DNA from: an uncultured Opitutales bacterium
GTDB taxonomy: Bacteria > Verrucomicrobiota > Verrucomicrobiia > Opitutales > Intestinicryptomonadaceae
Reading direction: 5' to 3'
DNA: 36,715 nt
Assembly: GCA_900548185.1 (NCBI GenBank)
Contig: URJJ01000027.1
Span: 1-36,715 of the forward strand
Numbering within the stretch: position 1 is the first letter of the stretch; each line of letters opens with the position of its first letter. This document shows, piece by piece, positions 15,034 to 23,381 of this stretch. A program made the translations under genes and the position numbers. The notes under the pieces were generated by a model. The model did no database searches and was not told where the DNA came from. It saw only the letters and a list, made by a program, of their open reading frames with translations.

Positions 15034-16824
15034 CTAGCTTTCGGGAAGCGTCACGGAGATGTTGAGGTCGCGCAACTGCTTGTCGGTCGCCGCCGAGGGG
15101 GACTGGGCCATGAGGTCCTGGCCCTTCTGCGTCTTGGGGAATGCCACGATGTCGCGTATGCTGGGGCGGTTCGTGAGAATCGCCACGAGCCTGTCGAAGC
15201 CGAGGGCTATGCCGCCGTGCGGGGGCGCGCCGTACTTGAAGGCGTTTAGCATGTAGCCGAAGCGGGATTCGACGATGTCGGCGGGGATTTTGAGCACGTC
15301 CTTGAATACCTTTTCCTGGACTTTGGGCTGGTGGATTCGTATCGAGCCGCCGCCGAGTTCGGTGCCGTTTAGCACGATGTCGTAGTGCTGGCCGCGCACG
15401 CGGAGGGGGTCGGTGTCGAGGTACTGCACGTCCTCTTCGACGGGGGCTGTGAAGGGGTGGTGCGCCGAGACGTACCTGCCCTGGTCTTCGTCGAAAAGCA
15501 TGAGCGGGAATTCTATGACCCACAGGAAGTTGTACTGGTCCGCGGGGATGTCCAGCTTGCCGCGCTTTTGCAGGAGCTTGCCGCATTCGAGCCTTATGCG
15601 CCCGAGGATGGAGCAGGCCTGCTCCCACGGGGAGGCCGCGAAGAACACGATGTCCCCGTCCTCGATATTGAGCCTTTCGCGGAGCTCGCTCTGCTCGGCT
15701 TCGGAGAGGAACTTGAGTATGGGGCTTTTCCAGGCGCCGTTTTCCGCCTTGATGAAGGCCAGGCCCTTTGCCCCGAGGGTCTTTGCGACGTCCTCAAGGC
15801 CCTTCAGCTCGCCCTGCGTGAGGTCGGCCAGGCCCTTGGCGTTGAGCGCCTTTATCGCGCCGCCCTTGGAGTTTGCAACGGCGGAGAACACCTTGAACTG
15901 GGAGTTCTTGAAAGTTTCGGTGAAGTCCTGGATTTCGATGCCGAAGCGCGTGTCGGGCTTGTCCACGCCGTAGCGGTTCATCGCATCGTAGTAGCCCATG
16001 CGCGGGAAGGGGGTCGGGATGTCGATGCCGAGGGTGTCCTTCCAGACCTTTTTAAGCATGTTTTCGATGAGCGAATACATGTCCTCGCGCTCGACGAAGC
16101 TGATTTCGATGTCGACCTGCGTGAATTCCGGCTGGCGGTCGGCGCGGAGGTCCTCGTCGCGGAAGCAGCGGGCCATCTGGTAGTAGCGCTCGATTCCCGC
16201 CACCATGAGCATCTGCTTGTACTGCTGGGGGGACTGGCTCAGGGCGTAGAACGTCCCCGGGTTCAGGCGGCTGGGCACCAGAAATTCGCGCGCGCCCTCG
16301 GGTGTGCTCTTGAAGAGGGCGGGCGTCTCCACTTCGGTAAATCCCGCGCCGTCGAGGTAGTCGCGTATGGCCTTGGCGGCCTTGTGGCGCATGCGCAGGA
16401 GCTTCAGGTTGCGCGGGCGGCGCAGGTCGAGGTAGCGGTACTGGAGGCGCAGGTCCTCGTTCACGTTGTCGGCGTGGGCGTCGTCGAGCGGGAAGGGGAG
16501 GACGTCGCAGATGTTGTGGACGACCATGTCGGCGCACTCGATTTCAATTTCGCCTGTGGGGAGGTTCGGGTTGGCGGTTCCGGCTTCGCGCTCGCGCACC
16601 TTGCCGAATACCTGTATCACGCTTTCGCTCCTCAGCTTCTGGGCTTCGGCAAAAAGCGCCCCGTTTCCCGGGTGGAATACTATCTGGGTTATGCCCTCGC
16701 GGTCGCGGAGGTCCAGAAACTGCACGCCTCCGTGGTCGCGCAGGGATTCCACCCAGCCTATGAGGGACACGTCCTTGCCCTTGTCGGCAAGCCTTAATTC
16801 GTTGCAGGTGTGTGTTCTTTTCAT
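15034..16824 (-). CDS. aspS: Aspartate-tRNA ligase
   Basis: This is a 596-aa class IIb synthetase that charges tRNA-Asp (or also tRNA-Asn in non-discriminating forms). The N-terminal OB fold contains VSLIGWVESLRDHGGVQFLDLRD. Class II motif 2 is FRDEDLRADRQPEFTQVDIE, followed by a GAD-type insertion of the bacterial enzyme, and motif 3 is GIALGFDRLVAIL near the C-terminus. Active-site elements SPQQYKQ and GGGSIRIH are intact. Whether it is discriminating cannot be decided without gatB/gatC or asnS context. The PPi-phosphofructokinase gene lies upstream on the same strand, with an 87-base gap holding a weak hairpin. Confidence 0.97.
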   Translation of the reverse strand: MKRTHTCNELRLADKGKDVSLIGWVESLRDHGGVQFLDLRDREGITQIVFHPGNGALFAEAQKLRSESVIQVFGKVREREAGTANPNLPTGEIEIECADMVVHNICDVLPFPLDDAHADNVNEDLRLQYRYLDLRRPRNLKLLRMRHKAAKAIRDYLDGAGFTEVETPALFKSTPEGAREFLVPSRLNPGTFYALSQSPQQYKQMLMVAGIERYYQMARCFRDEDLRADRQPEFTQVDIEISFVEREDMYSLIENMLKKVWKDTLGIDIPTPFPRMGYYDAMNRYGVDKPDTRFGIEIQDFTETFKNSQFKVFSAVANSKGGAIKALNAKGLADLTQGELKGLEDVAKTLGAKGLAFIKAENGAWKSPILKFLSEAEQSELRERLNIEDGDIVFFAASPWEQACSILGRIRLECGKLLQKRGKLDIPADQYNFLWVIEFPLMLFDEDQGRYVSAHHPFTAPVEEDVQYLDTDPLRVRGQHYDIVLNGTELGGGSIRIHQPKVQEKVFKDVLKIPADIVESRFGYMLNAFKYGAPPHGGIALGFDRLVAILTNRPSIRDIVAFPKTQKGQDLMAQSPSAATDKQLRDLNISVTLPES

Positions 16825-16842
16825 TTCAGTTCAAAATGGGCG

Positions 16843-16888
16843 GGCGCCGGTACGCCCGGGGATTCAGATGTGCCCGGCCGCCGGCGCC
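16843..16888 (-). terminator. Weak hairpin between PPi-phosphofructokinase and aspS
   Basis: GGCGCCGG (16843-16850) pairs with CCGGCGCC (16881-16888). On the minus strand it is followed only by a short CATTTTG stretch. It could attenuate or partly terminate transcription from the upstream gene before aspS. Confidence 0.4.
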
Positions 16889-16911
16889 TGTTTGCGGTTT
16901 CTCTTTTGAGA

Positions 16912-18174
16912 TTACAGTTCGTAGGGCGGAAGGAGCTGCTCCACCATGTTGTTGGAGAGCCTTATGTAGGCCGGGAGCCCGTTTTCGTAGGGAACCTGCA
17001 CCTCGCCCTGGATGAGGGGGAGTATGTAGCGGGTGAACTGGTAGCTTATGGACATCCTGTTTTCGCCTATCCAGTTGGCCGGGAAAACCTTTTCGACGTT
17101 TGCGACTTCCGCGAGGTCCACGAGGGAGGTCTCGCACGAGTACTTGTCGGTGTCGCCGCGCACAAGGGCTACCATCACGCCGGTTTCGCCGGCCACGGCG
17201 GCCTTGACGGCTTCCTGCCCGCACATGAAGGCTTCATTCGCGTCGGTGAGCGAGGCGCAGTGGGCGCCTGCGCGCTGGGCGTGGCCGAACTTGCAGGAGC
17301 GGGCCTTGACGCCGGAAAGGCCGGTCATCACGAGGTTCTGGAGGTATTCGCCGACCCCGCCGAGCTGGGCGTGGCCGAACTGGTCGAGCTTTTCGGAGGC
17401 CGCCAGATAGTTGCCGTCGGCGTCCTTTATGCCCTCGCTTGCCACCACGAGGCAGTACTTGTTCTTGGAAAGGCAGGTCTGGACTTCATTTATGAAAGCC
17501 TGCGGGTCGAAGGCGACTTCGGGGAGGAGGATGATGTGCGGGGGGTCGTCCATCATGTTCTTGCGCTTGGCTATCGCGGTTCCCGCCGCTATCCAGCCCG
17601 CGTTGCGGCCCATGACTTCGACTATGGAGACGAGGTCGTGGTGGCCCATTCCCTCGTGGTCAGCCGCAAGCTCGCGTATCATCGTGGAGAGGTATTTGAC
17701 GACGCTGCCGTAGCCCGGGCAGTGGTCCGTCATGGGCAGGTCGTTGTCAACGGTTTTGGGGACCCCGATGACGCGCATTTCGTAGTTCATGTCTTCCGCG
17801 CACCTTGCTATTTTGTTTGCGGAATCCTGGGAGTCGTTGCCGCCGATATAGAAGAAGTAGCGGATGTTGTGCGCCTTGCAGACTTCGATGAGCCTCTGGA
17901 AGTCCTTTTCCTTCGTGAGCTTGTAGCGGCATGTGCCGAGCGCGGAGCCCGGGGTGAAGCGCAGGCCGCGGATGTTCTGCTGGGATTCCTGGGCCAGGTC
18001 TATAATCTGTTCCTTCAAAATGCCTTCGACGCCGTTTAGCCCGCCGTAAATTTCCTCGATGCACTCGTGGTTGAGCGCCTCAGTTACGACGCCCGCAAGG
18101 CTTGCGTTTATGACCGCGGTGGGGCCGCCGGACTGAGCAACCAACACATTTCCTACTAGTGTTTTTTCTTCCAT
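16912..18174 (-). CDS. pfp: Pyrophosphate-dependent 6-phosphofructokinase (copy 1)
   Basis: The product is 420 aa from the ATG at 18174; a longer open frame to 19029 is a shadow over the divergent gene. It interconverts fructose 6-phosphate and fructose 1,6-bisphosphate using PPi. The N-terminal SGGPTAVINASLAG phosphate loop is present. The donor-specificity positions read GGND at 111-114 and PKTVDND with Lys140; Asp and Lys at these places are the marks of PPi use, where ATP enzymes have Gly. MGRNAGWIA is the usual substrate loop. The reaction is reversible, so it can serve glycolysis and gluconeogenesis. A second, distinct PPi-type enzyme lies at 28399-29598. Confidence 0.93.
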   Translation of the reverse strand: MEEKTLVGNVLVAQSGGPTAVINASLAGVVTEALNHECIEEIYGGLNGVEGILKEQIIDLAQESQQNIRGLRFTPGSALGTCRYKLTKEKDFQRLIEVCKAHNIRYFFYIGGNDSQDSANKIARCAEDMNYEMRVIGVPKTVDNDLPMTDHCPGYGSVVKYLSTMIRELAADHEGMGHHDLVSIVEVMGRNAGWIAAGTAIAKRKNMMDDPPHIILLPEVAFDPQAFINEVQTCLSKNKYCLVVASEGIKDADGNYLAASEKLDQFGHAQLGGVGEYLQNLVMTGLSGVKARSCKFGHAQRAGAHCASLTDANEAFMCGQEAVKAAVAGETGVMVALVRGDTDKYSCETSLVDLAEVANVEKVFPANWIGENRMSISYQFTRYILPLIQGEVQVPYENGLPAYIRLSNNMVEQLLPPYEL

Positions 18175-18400
18175 ATTTTTATCTGGTAAATTTTTGAGGG
18201 TTAACTTTTGCGGCGATTCGCCCTTTTGGCAACAATATTTTAACGCCCCCGCCGCCCCCGGACGTTTTTTTCGGGGGATTTTTTTCCTTGCCGGGGGGGC
18301 GGGGGGAGGGCAGGATTTTACGCATATTTTAATGCGGCCCGCCGCCGGGGCCGGATGCGCTCCGGCATTGCGGCGGGCTGCCCGCCGGGGCGGTTTTGTT

Positions 18401-19297
18401 ATGGAAAAAATCGGAAGAAGAAAATTCATTGCGGCTGCGGCTGCGGCCGCGCTTTTCAGGCCGCTTTCCGCGCCGGCTGTGGCGCGCAAAAACATGGCAG
18501 GCCCGAGGGAGGTCAGGCGCGCTCTCGGAAACTCTGCCTCCGGCCTGCCGCTTGTGAACGCATCCGCCCCGATGGCGGAGGGGGCGGCCGGGGGAGCTGC
18601 GGCGCTCTCTGCAATGGACTCTTCCGGGATTTCTGCGGCCGTAATGAGCGCGCCGGACGCACGCTCTCGCGCCGCCTTTTCCGACTCGCGCCTCGCCGAA
18701 GCCCTCAATTCCGCCCACTCCGCCGCGTGCTCGGCCTCGCCTGAACGCCTGAAATTTGCAGCGCTTCTGCCGCTTTGCGGGGGGTGGGAGGCGGAATTTT
18801 CCCGAGCCTCGGGACTTCCGGGGTTTGCGGGCGTCGTCCTTCCGGCGGCCCCCCTGGAAAGCCTGCTGCCGCCCATGGAGCGCGCGGCAAGCGAGGGGGT
18901 TCCGGTATTTTTTACCCCGTCCGGCCCCTCGCGCGGGGCGGCGTTTTGCGATGCGGAAACGGCGGCCTTCGCCTCTGAAGCGTGCGGGGGCGGCTTTCCG
19001 GACGGCCTCGCTTGCGTGCTTCCGGACATGGGGGGTTCGATTCTCTTTTCGCTTGCGAGGCGCGGCGGCGCCCCGTTTCCCGGATTTTATTTTTCTGCGG
19101 GCCAGTCCCCGTTCCCGGCCGGGCTTTTCGGGGAGGTCGGCGGGCGCGTCCCGCGCTCGGCAATCCTTTTCGGCTCCGGGGCGGAAACCCCGGTTGCGGC
19201 CGCCGTCAAAAACCTGGAGGCCATGGGGCTTTCGGAGGGGGCGTTCAAGGCGGCGTGCCATGTGAACGCCTGCCGCCTGTTCGGGTTCGGCCTCTAG
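18401..19297 (+). CDS. Exported amidohydrolase-2-like protein lacking the metal ligands
   Basis: This 298-aa protein starts at the ATG at 18401 with a Tat-like or Sec signal (GRRKFIAAAAAAALF). Downstream segments follow the order of the amidohydrolase-2 (TIM-barrel) family: GISAAVMSAP, LAEALNSAHSAAC...ERLKFAALLPL, GFAGVVLP, EGVPVFFTP, LPDMGGSILF, AILFGSGAETP and ACHVNACRLFG. In active members the N-terminal HxH, the His in PVFxHP, the His in xHMGG and the Asp in FGSD bind metal or act in catalysis. Here these are absent or read TP, DMGG and GSG. Only two His remain in the whole protein. It is either a non-catalytic relative or decaying, though the frame is intact. Function unknown. Confidence 0.7.
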   Translation: MEKIGRRKFIAAAAAAALFRPLSAPAVARKNMAGPREVRRALGNSASGLPLVNASAPMAEGAAGGAAALSAMDSSGISAAVMSAPDARSRAAFSDSRLAEALNSAHSAACSASPERLKFAALLPLCGGWEAEFSRASGLPGFAGVVLPAAPLESLLPPMERAASEGVPVFFTPSGPSRGAAFCDAETAAFASEACGGGFPDGLACVLPDMGGSILFSLARRGGAPFPGFYFSAGQSPFPAGLFGEVGGRVPRSAILFGSGAETPVAAAVKNLEAMGLSEGAFKAACHVNACRLFGFGL

Positions 19298-19446
19298 CGC
19301 CGCCTTGCCGGGCGGTTCAGGCGGCAGGCAGGGCGCCGCATGGGAGCTTTTTTTGCCCGCCGCGTGCCGGCCTCTTTGCTTTTTTTTCTTGAGGGCCCGC
19401 CGGGCGTGTATTTTATGGGAGCCTCAACCGTTTGAATTGGGACGAC

Positions 19447-22400
19447 ATGAATCTTATAAAAACCGCCTTTGCCGCCATAATCTCCGCGCTTCCTCTGGCC
19501 GCGCTTTCCGACGGGACGGACGACGGGGGGCCGGGCCGCCCGTGGAGCGACGTTTCGGTCTTCAGGATAAACAAGGAGGAGCCGCGCGCCTTTTTCGTGC
19601 CGCACTTCACCCTCGACGGGGCTTCGGCGCCCGTGGATACAGACGGGGTTGAAAATATTTACGACATCCCCTCTGCGAAGCTTCTAAACGGCGTGTGGAA
19701 ATTCCGCTTTCTGGATTCTCCGGACGAGATGGACCCGGCGTTCATGTCTGACTCATTCGACGATTCCGGCTGGGACGGCATCGACGTCCCCTGCTCCTGG
19801 CAGGCGCGCGGCTACGACACGGTCTTCTACAACAACATCACCCTCGAAATGTTTTTCGACAAGGAGGGCCGCTGGCTGCCGGGCTTCCACAAGAGGCGCG
19901 GCGAGGAGATGTCGGAGGCGGCGCGCGCGCCGTTTGTGCCCGAGGCGCACCGCCAGTCGGGGATATACCGCCGGACCTTTGAAGTCCCCGGGGACTGGGA
20001 CGGCAGGGAGGTGTTCGTCCGCTTCTGCGGCGTGCGCACCGGCTTTGAGCTCTATGTGAACGGGAAGTTCGCCGGCTATTCGGAGGATTCGTTCACCCCG
20101 GCCGAGTTCAACATCACAAAATTCCTCCGAAAGGGCCGGAATTCCATGGCAGTCAGGGTGTTCAAGTTTACGACCGGCGCATATTTCGAGATGCAGGACA
20201 TGCCCCACATGATGGGCATAATCCGCGACGTCGTCCTGCTCGCCCGCCCAAAGCTCCACATTGGCGACTACTACGCACCGCACGAGCTCTCCCCGGACAT
20301 GAAGGATGCTCGCATGCAAATTTCCGCGACAGTGCGCAACCTATCGGGCCGTGCCGCCCGAGGCGCGGAGCTGCGCGCGTGGCTCGTCGACAACTCCACG
20401 GGGGCGCGCAGCCGCATATTTTCTGCCGCCGTCCCGGAGGCGGCCCCCGGGGGCGTGGCGGAGGTTTCGGGCGAGGCGGAAGTTCGCGGCGTGCGCCTGT
20501 GGAGCCCCGACAGGCCCAGCCTCTACACCCTCGTGCTGGAGCTTGCGGACGCGGACGGGAAAACCCTTGAGGCCGTGTCCGCCGACTACGCGTTCCGCAA
20601 GTTCGAGATACGCCAAAAGACGCTTTTTCTGAACGGCAAGCGCATGCTGATAAAGGGCGCAAACCGCCACGACTGGTCCCCGGACAAGGGCAAGGCCGTG
20701 GACTTTAGCTGGATGAAAAAGGACGCCGAACTGATGGCCGCCGCCAACGTCAACGCCGTCCGCACCGCCCACTATCCGAACGACGACAAGTTCCTGATGC
20801 TCTGCTCGCGCTACGGCCTGACCGTAATGGACGAAAACAACTTTGAAACGCACGGGCTGCGCGAGGAGATTCCGACCGACTTTGAATGGTTCGTTCCTGC
20901 CGCCGTCGACCGGATGAAAAACATGGTCTTGCGCGACCGCAACGTCCCGTGCGTCATAATATGGTCGCTCGGGAACGAAAACGGCCTTTTCTTCAACCGC
21001 TCCCACAGGGCGATGTTCGATTTTGCCAGGGCCGCCGACCCTGCGCGCCCGATACACTCCGAGCCCGAAATGCGCGACCCGGCAACCCTCAAAAACGGCC
21101 GCCTCAACAGCCCGACCGATTTTGTAAGCGGCATGTACGGAGGCATCCCGCGCATAAGGTGGTACCAGACGAAGATGGAGAACGAGACGCGCCCGTTCCT
21201 GTTTTGCGAGTACATGCACTCCATGGGCAACTCCACCGGAAACCTGCGCGAAATCTGGGACGAATTCAGGGCGGACCCCTCGCTTAACGGCGGCTATCTC
21301 TGGGACTGGGTGGACCAGTCGCTCTACCTGCCGATTCCCGGCCGCCCTGGCGGGAAATTCCTCTCGCACGGCCTCGACTGGGGCACGAAGCCGACCTCCG
21401 GCAGCTTCTGCCTAAACGGCATAATCTTCGCCGACCGCGAATGCCCTCCGAAGTATTTTGAAGTAAAGAGCGTCCACCAGAACATACGCTTTTCGGATGT
21501 GGACGGAGACCCGTCGCGCCTGAGGCTGAAAAGCGAGTTTTTCGACACCGACGCGGGGGAGTTCGACGCATCGCTTAAGGTTGAAAGAAACGGGGTCTGC
21601 GTGCTTGAAAAAAAGCTGGACCCGATAGCCCTGGCGCCGGGTGAAGAACGCGAAATTTCGCTCGAGCTGCCGGAGGTTCCGGAGTCCGAAGAGGGCGGGG
21701 CGGAGTATTTTTACACGCTGGCGTTCGCTGCGAGGGAGGATTTGCCCTATGCCAAAAAGGGCGGGACTGTCGCCAAATGGCAGCGGTTCATGGGCCGTTC
21801 GGCGCCTTCGCCCCGCCCCGCCCCGGCTGCGGCGAAGGCTTCGTTTGACGACGGCCGGGATTCGCTGCGCGTCGCCTTCTCCCTGCCGGGTGGCGCGTCC
21901 GGGGAGCTTTTGTTCGACAAGAAAGGCGCAAACCTCGCCTCCCTCAAGTTCGGCGGCCGCCCCGTCATAACAAAACCGCTCGACTTCGACATCTCGCAGG
22001 CGTGGATAGAAAACCTCAAGGGCCCCATGCGCGACGCGGAGAGGTACGGCCTGGAGAGCCTGAGGGAAGTCCGGGGCAGCGTGCGTTTTGAGAAATCGCC
22101 GCTCCCTAGGATAGTGTGCGAAAAGTTCTGGACAAACCCGGACGGCGACGGCTTCAAGTCGGAAATTTCCTACGAGATTCACGGCGCGGGCGTGCTGGTT
22201 TCGGCGTCCGCTACCAAGCTGAACGCGACGCCCGAAAGGCTGGACCTCCCGAGGGTCGGCGTGCGCATGGGGGTTGCGCGCGAGCTTGGCGCGGCGGAGT
22301 ACTTCGGGCGTGGCCCCCATGGGAATTTCAACGACCGCATGACGGGCGAGGACGTGGGCCTGTACCGCGCCGGCGTCGCCGACTTTTTCGAGCCGTACCC

Positions 22401-23217
22401 CAAGCTTCAGGATTCCGGAAACCGCGAGGAGACGCGCTGGATGTCGCTTTGCGGCCCGGACGGATTCGGGGCCGTATTCAAGGCGGCCGACGGGCCGCTG
22501 CCGTTTGCGCTTCTTCCTAATTCCCAAGCCGAAATGAAGGCCCTTGCGCATCCGTACCAGCTTTCCGCAGATTCGGATTCGGAACTCAGGATAGCCTGGA
22601 AGGTGTCGGGCGTCGGGAACGGCTCGCACGGCCCGGAGACCTTCGACGTTTACAGGCCGCACTTCAAAGGCTCGGTTTCGTGGAGGTTCTGGATTCTCCC
22701 CAAGCCGGCAGGCGCGGGGGCCGCGGAGGCCGCGTATGCGCCCCTGCCCGAGCCTGGCCCGGCTCGGGCGGCCGGAGGCTCGAACATAATCGACCCTTCG
22801 CTTGCCGAAAAGCCCTCCGGAAAGTGGATTTCAAACGGGGCGAAAACCTCGTACAGCTCCATTGATGAAAAGTGGTCGCCCAAAAACGACACCCTCACCA
22901 CGACGGCCGAGGGCGCGTTTGCCTTCCACACCCGCGAGGAGAAAAACCCCTTTGCAGTCATCGACCTGGGGGAATCCCGCAGGATAGGCGAAATTGAAAT
23001 ACTAAACCGCGCCGACCACAACGCCTTCAGAACCTCGCCCATATCGGTTTTCCTGTCAGACGACGGGAAATCGTGGCGAAAGGCGTGGCGTTCGGACGTG
23101 GCAAAGACCCGGTGGCTCGTCAAATTTGCGGAGCCGGAAAGGGCGCGCCATGTTAAAATCATGCTGGAAAAAACGGGGTATCTGCACCTGAAGGGCGTAA
23201 AGGTTTTCGCCCCGTAA
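19447..23217 (+). CDS. Exported GH2 beta-galactosidase with C-terminal CBM32-like domain
   Basis: This 1256-aa enzyme starts at the ATG at 19447 (a TTG at 19432 is less likely). A signal peptide (MNLIKTAFAAIISALPLAALS) suggests periplasmic or surface location. The N-terminal sugar-binding jelly roll contains YRRTFEVPGDWDG and ELYVNGKFAGYSED. An Ig-like domain follows, then the TIM barrel with acid/base Glu511 in WSLGNEN and nucleophile Glu588 in FCEYMHSMGNS. The LacZ-type small-chain domain carries EYFGRGPHGNFNDR. The last about 145 residues form an F5/8 type C fold (AVIDLGESRRIGEIEI) that may bind galactosyl glycans. Length exceeds E. coli LacZ (1024 aa) because of this module. True substrate could be lactose or plant/host galactosides. 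Confidence 0.93.
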   Translation: MNLIKTAFAAIISALPLAALSDGTDDGGPGRPWSDVSVFRINKEEPRAFFVPHFTLDGASAPVDTDGVENIYDIPSAKLLNGVWKFRFLDSPDEMDPAFMSDSFDDSGWDGIDVPCSWQARGYDTVFYNNITLEMFFDKEGRWLPGFHKRRGEEMSEAARAPFVPEAHRQSGIYRRTFEVPGDWDGREVFVRFCGVRTGFELYVNGKFAGYSEDSFTPAEFNITKFLRKGRNSMAVRVFKFTTGAYFEMQDMPHMMGIIRDVVLLARPKLHIGDYYAPHELSPDMKDARMQISATVRNLSGRAARGAELRAWLVDNSTGARSRIFSAAVPEAAPGGVAEVSGEAEVRGVRLWSPDRPSLYTLVLELADADGKTLEAVSADYAFRKFEIRQKTLFLNGKRMLIKGANRHDWSPDKGKAVDFSWMKKDAELMAAANVNAVRTAHYPNDDKFLMLCSRYGLTVMDENNFETHGLREEIPTDFEWFVPAAVDRMKNMVLRDRNVPCVIIWSLGNENGLFFNRSHRAMFDFARAADPARPIHSEPEMRDPATLKNGRLNSPTDFVSGMYGGIPRIRWYQTKMENETRPFLFCEYMHSMGNSTGNLREIWDEFRADPSLNGGYLWDWVDQSLYLPIPGRPGGKFLSHGLDWGTKPTSGSFCLNGIIFADRECPPKYFEVKSVHQNIRFSDVDGDPSRLRLKSEFFDTDAGEFDASLKVERNGVCVLEKKLDPIALAPGEEREISLELPEVPESEEGGAEYFYTLAFAAREDLPYAKKGGTVAKWQRFMGRSAPSPRPAPAAAKASFDDGRDSLRVAFSLPGGASGELLFDKKGANLASLKFGGRPVITKPLDFDISQAWIENLKGPMRDAERYGLESLREVRGSVRFEKSPLPRIVCEKFWTNPDGDGFKSEISYEIHGAGVLVSASATKLNATPERLDLPRVGVRMGVARELGAAEYFGRGPHGNFNDRMTGEDVGLYRAGVADFFEPYPKLQDSGNREETRWMSLCGPDGFGAVFKAADGPLPFALLPNSQAEMKALAHPYQLSADSDSELRIAWKVSGVGNGSHGPETFDVYRPHFKGSVSWRFWILPKPAGAGAAEAAYAPLPEPGPARAAGGSNIIDPSLAEKPSGKWISNGAKTSYSSIDEKWSPKNDTLTTTAEGAFAFHTREEKNPFAVIDLGESRRIGEIEILNRADHNAFRTSPISVFLSDDGKSWRKAWRSDVAKTRWLVKFAEPERARHVKIMLEKTGYLHLKGVKVFAP

Positions 23218-23381
23218 GGCCCTGGCGTGCGGAAGGGCTGCCCGGATTTTTGCGGGGCGGAATTTGCGCATGGAACGCATCCGCCCCGTCATGGGGCTTT
23301 GAGCATCTGCGCATTTCCGGCGCGCGGCGAGCGGATGGATGGCGCCCCGACCGCGCAGGGCAGGGGGCATGGAGCGCGCCC

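Noticed and set aside
15385..16797. 470-aa open frame on the plus strand opposite aspS
   Set aside because: It lies entirely antisense to an intact, recognisable aspS. It has no ribosome binding site and is a typical high-GC shadow rich in Glu, Val, Gly and His.
18175..19029. N-terminal extension of PPi-phosphofructokinase 1 to 19029
   Set aside because: The extension overlaps the plus-strand amidohydrolase-like gene and encodes Ala/Arg/Pro-rich noise. The family N-terminus begins at the ATG at 18174.
21412..22662. 416-aa minus-strand frame within the GH2 gene
   Set aside because: Shadow of a clear GH2 coding frame with intact catalytic motifs.
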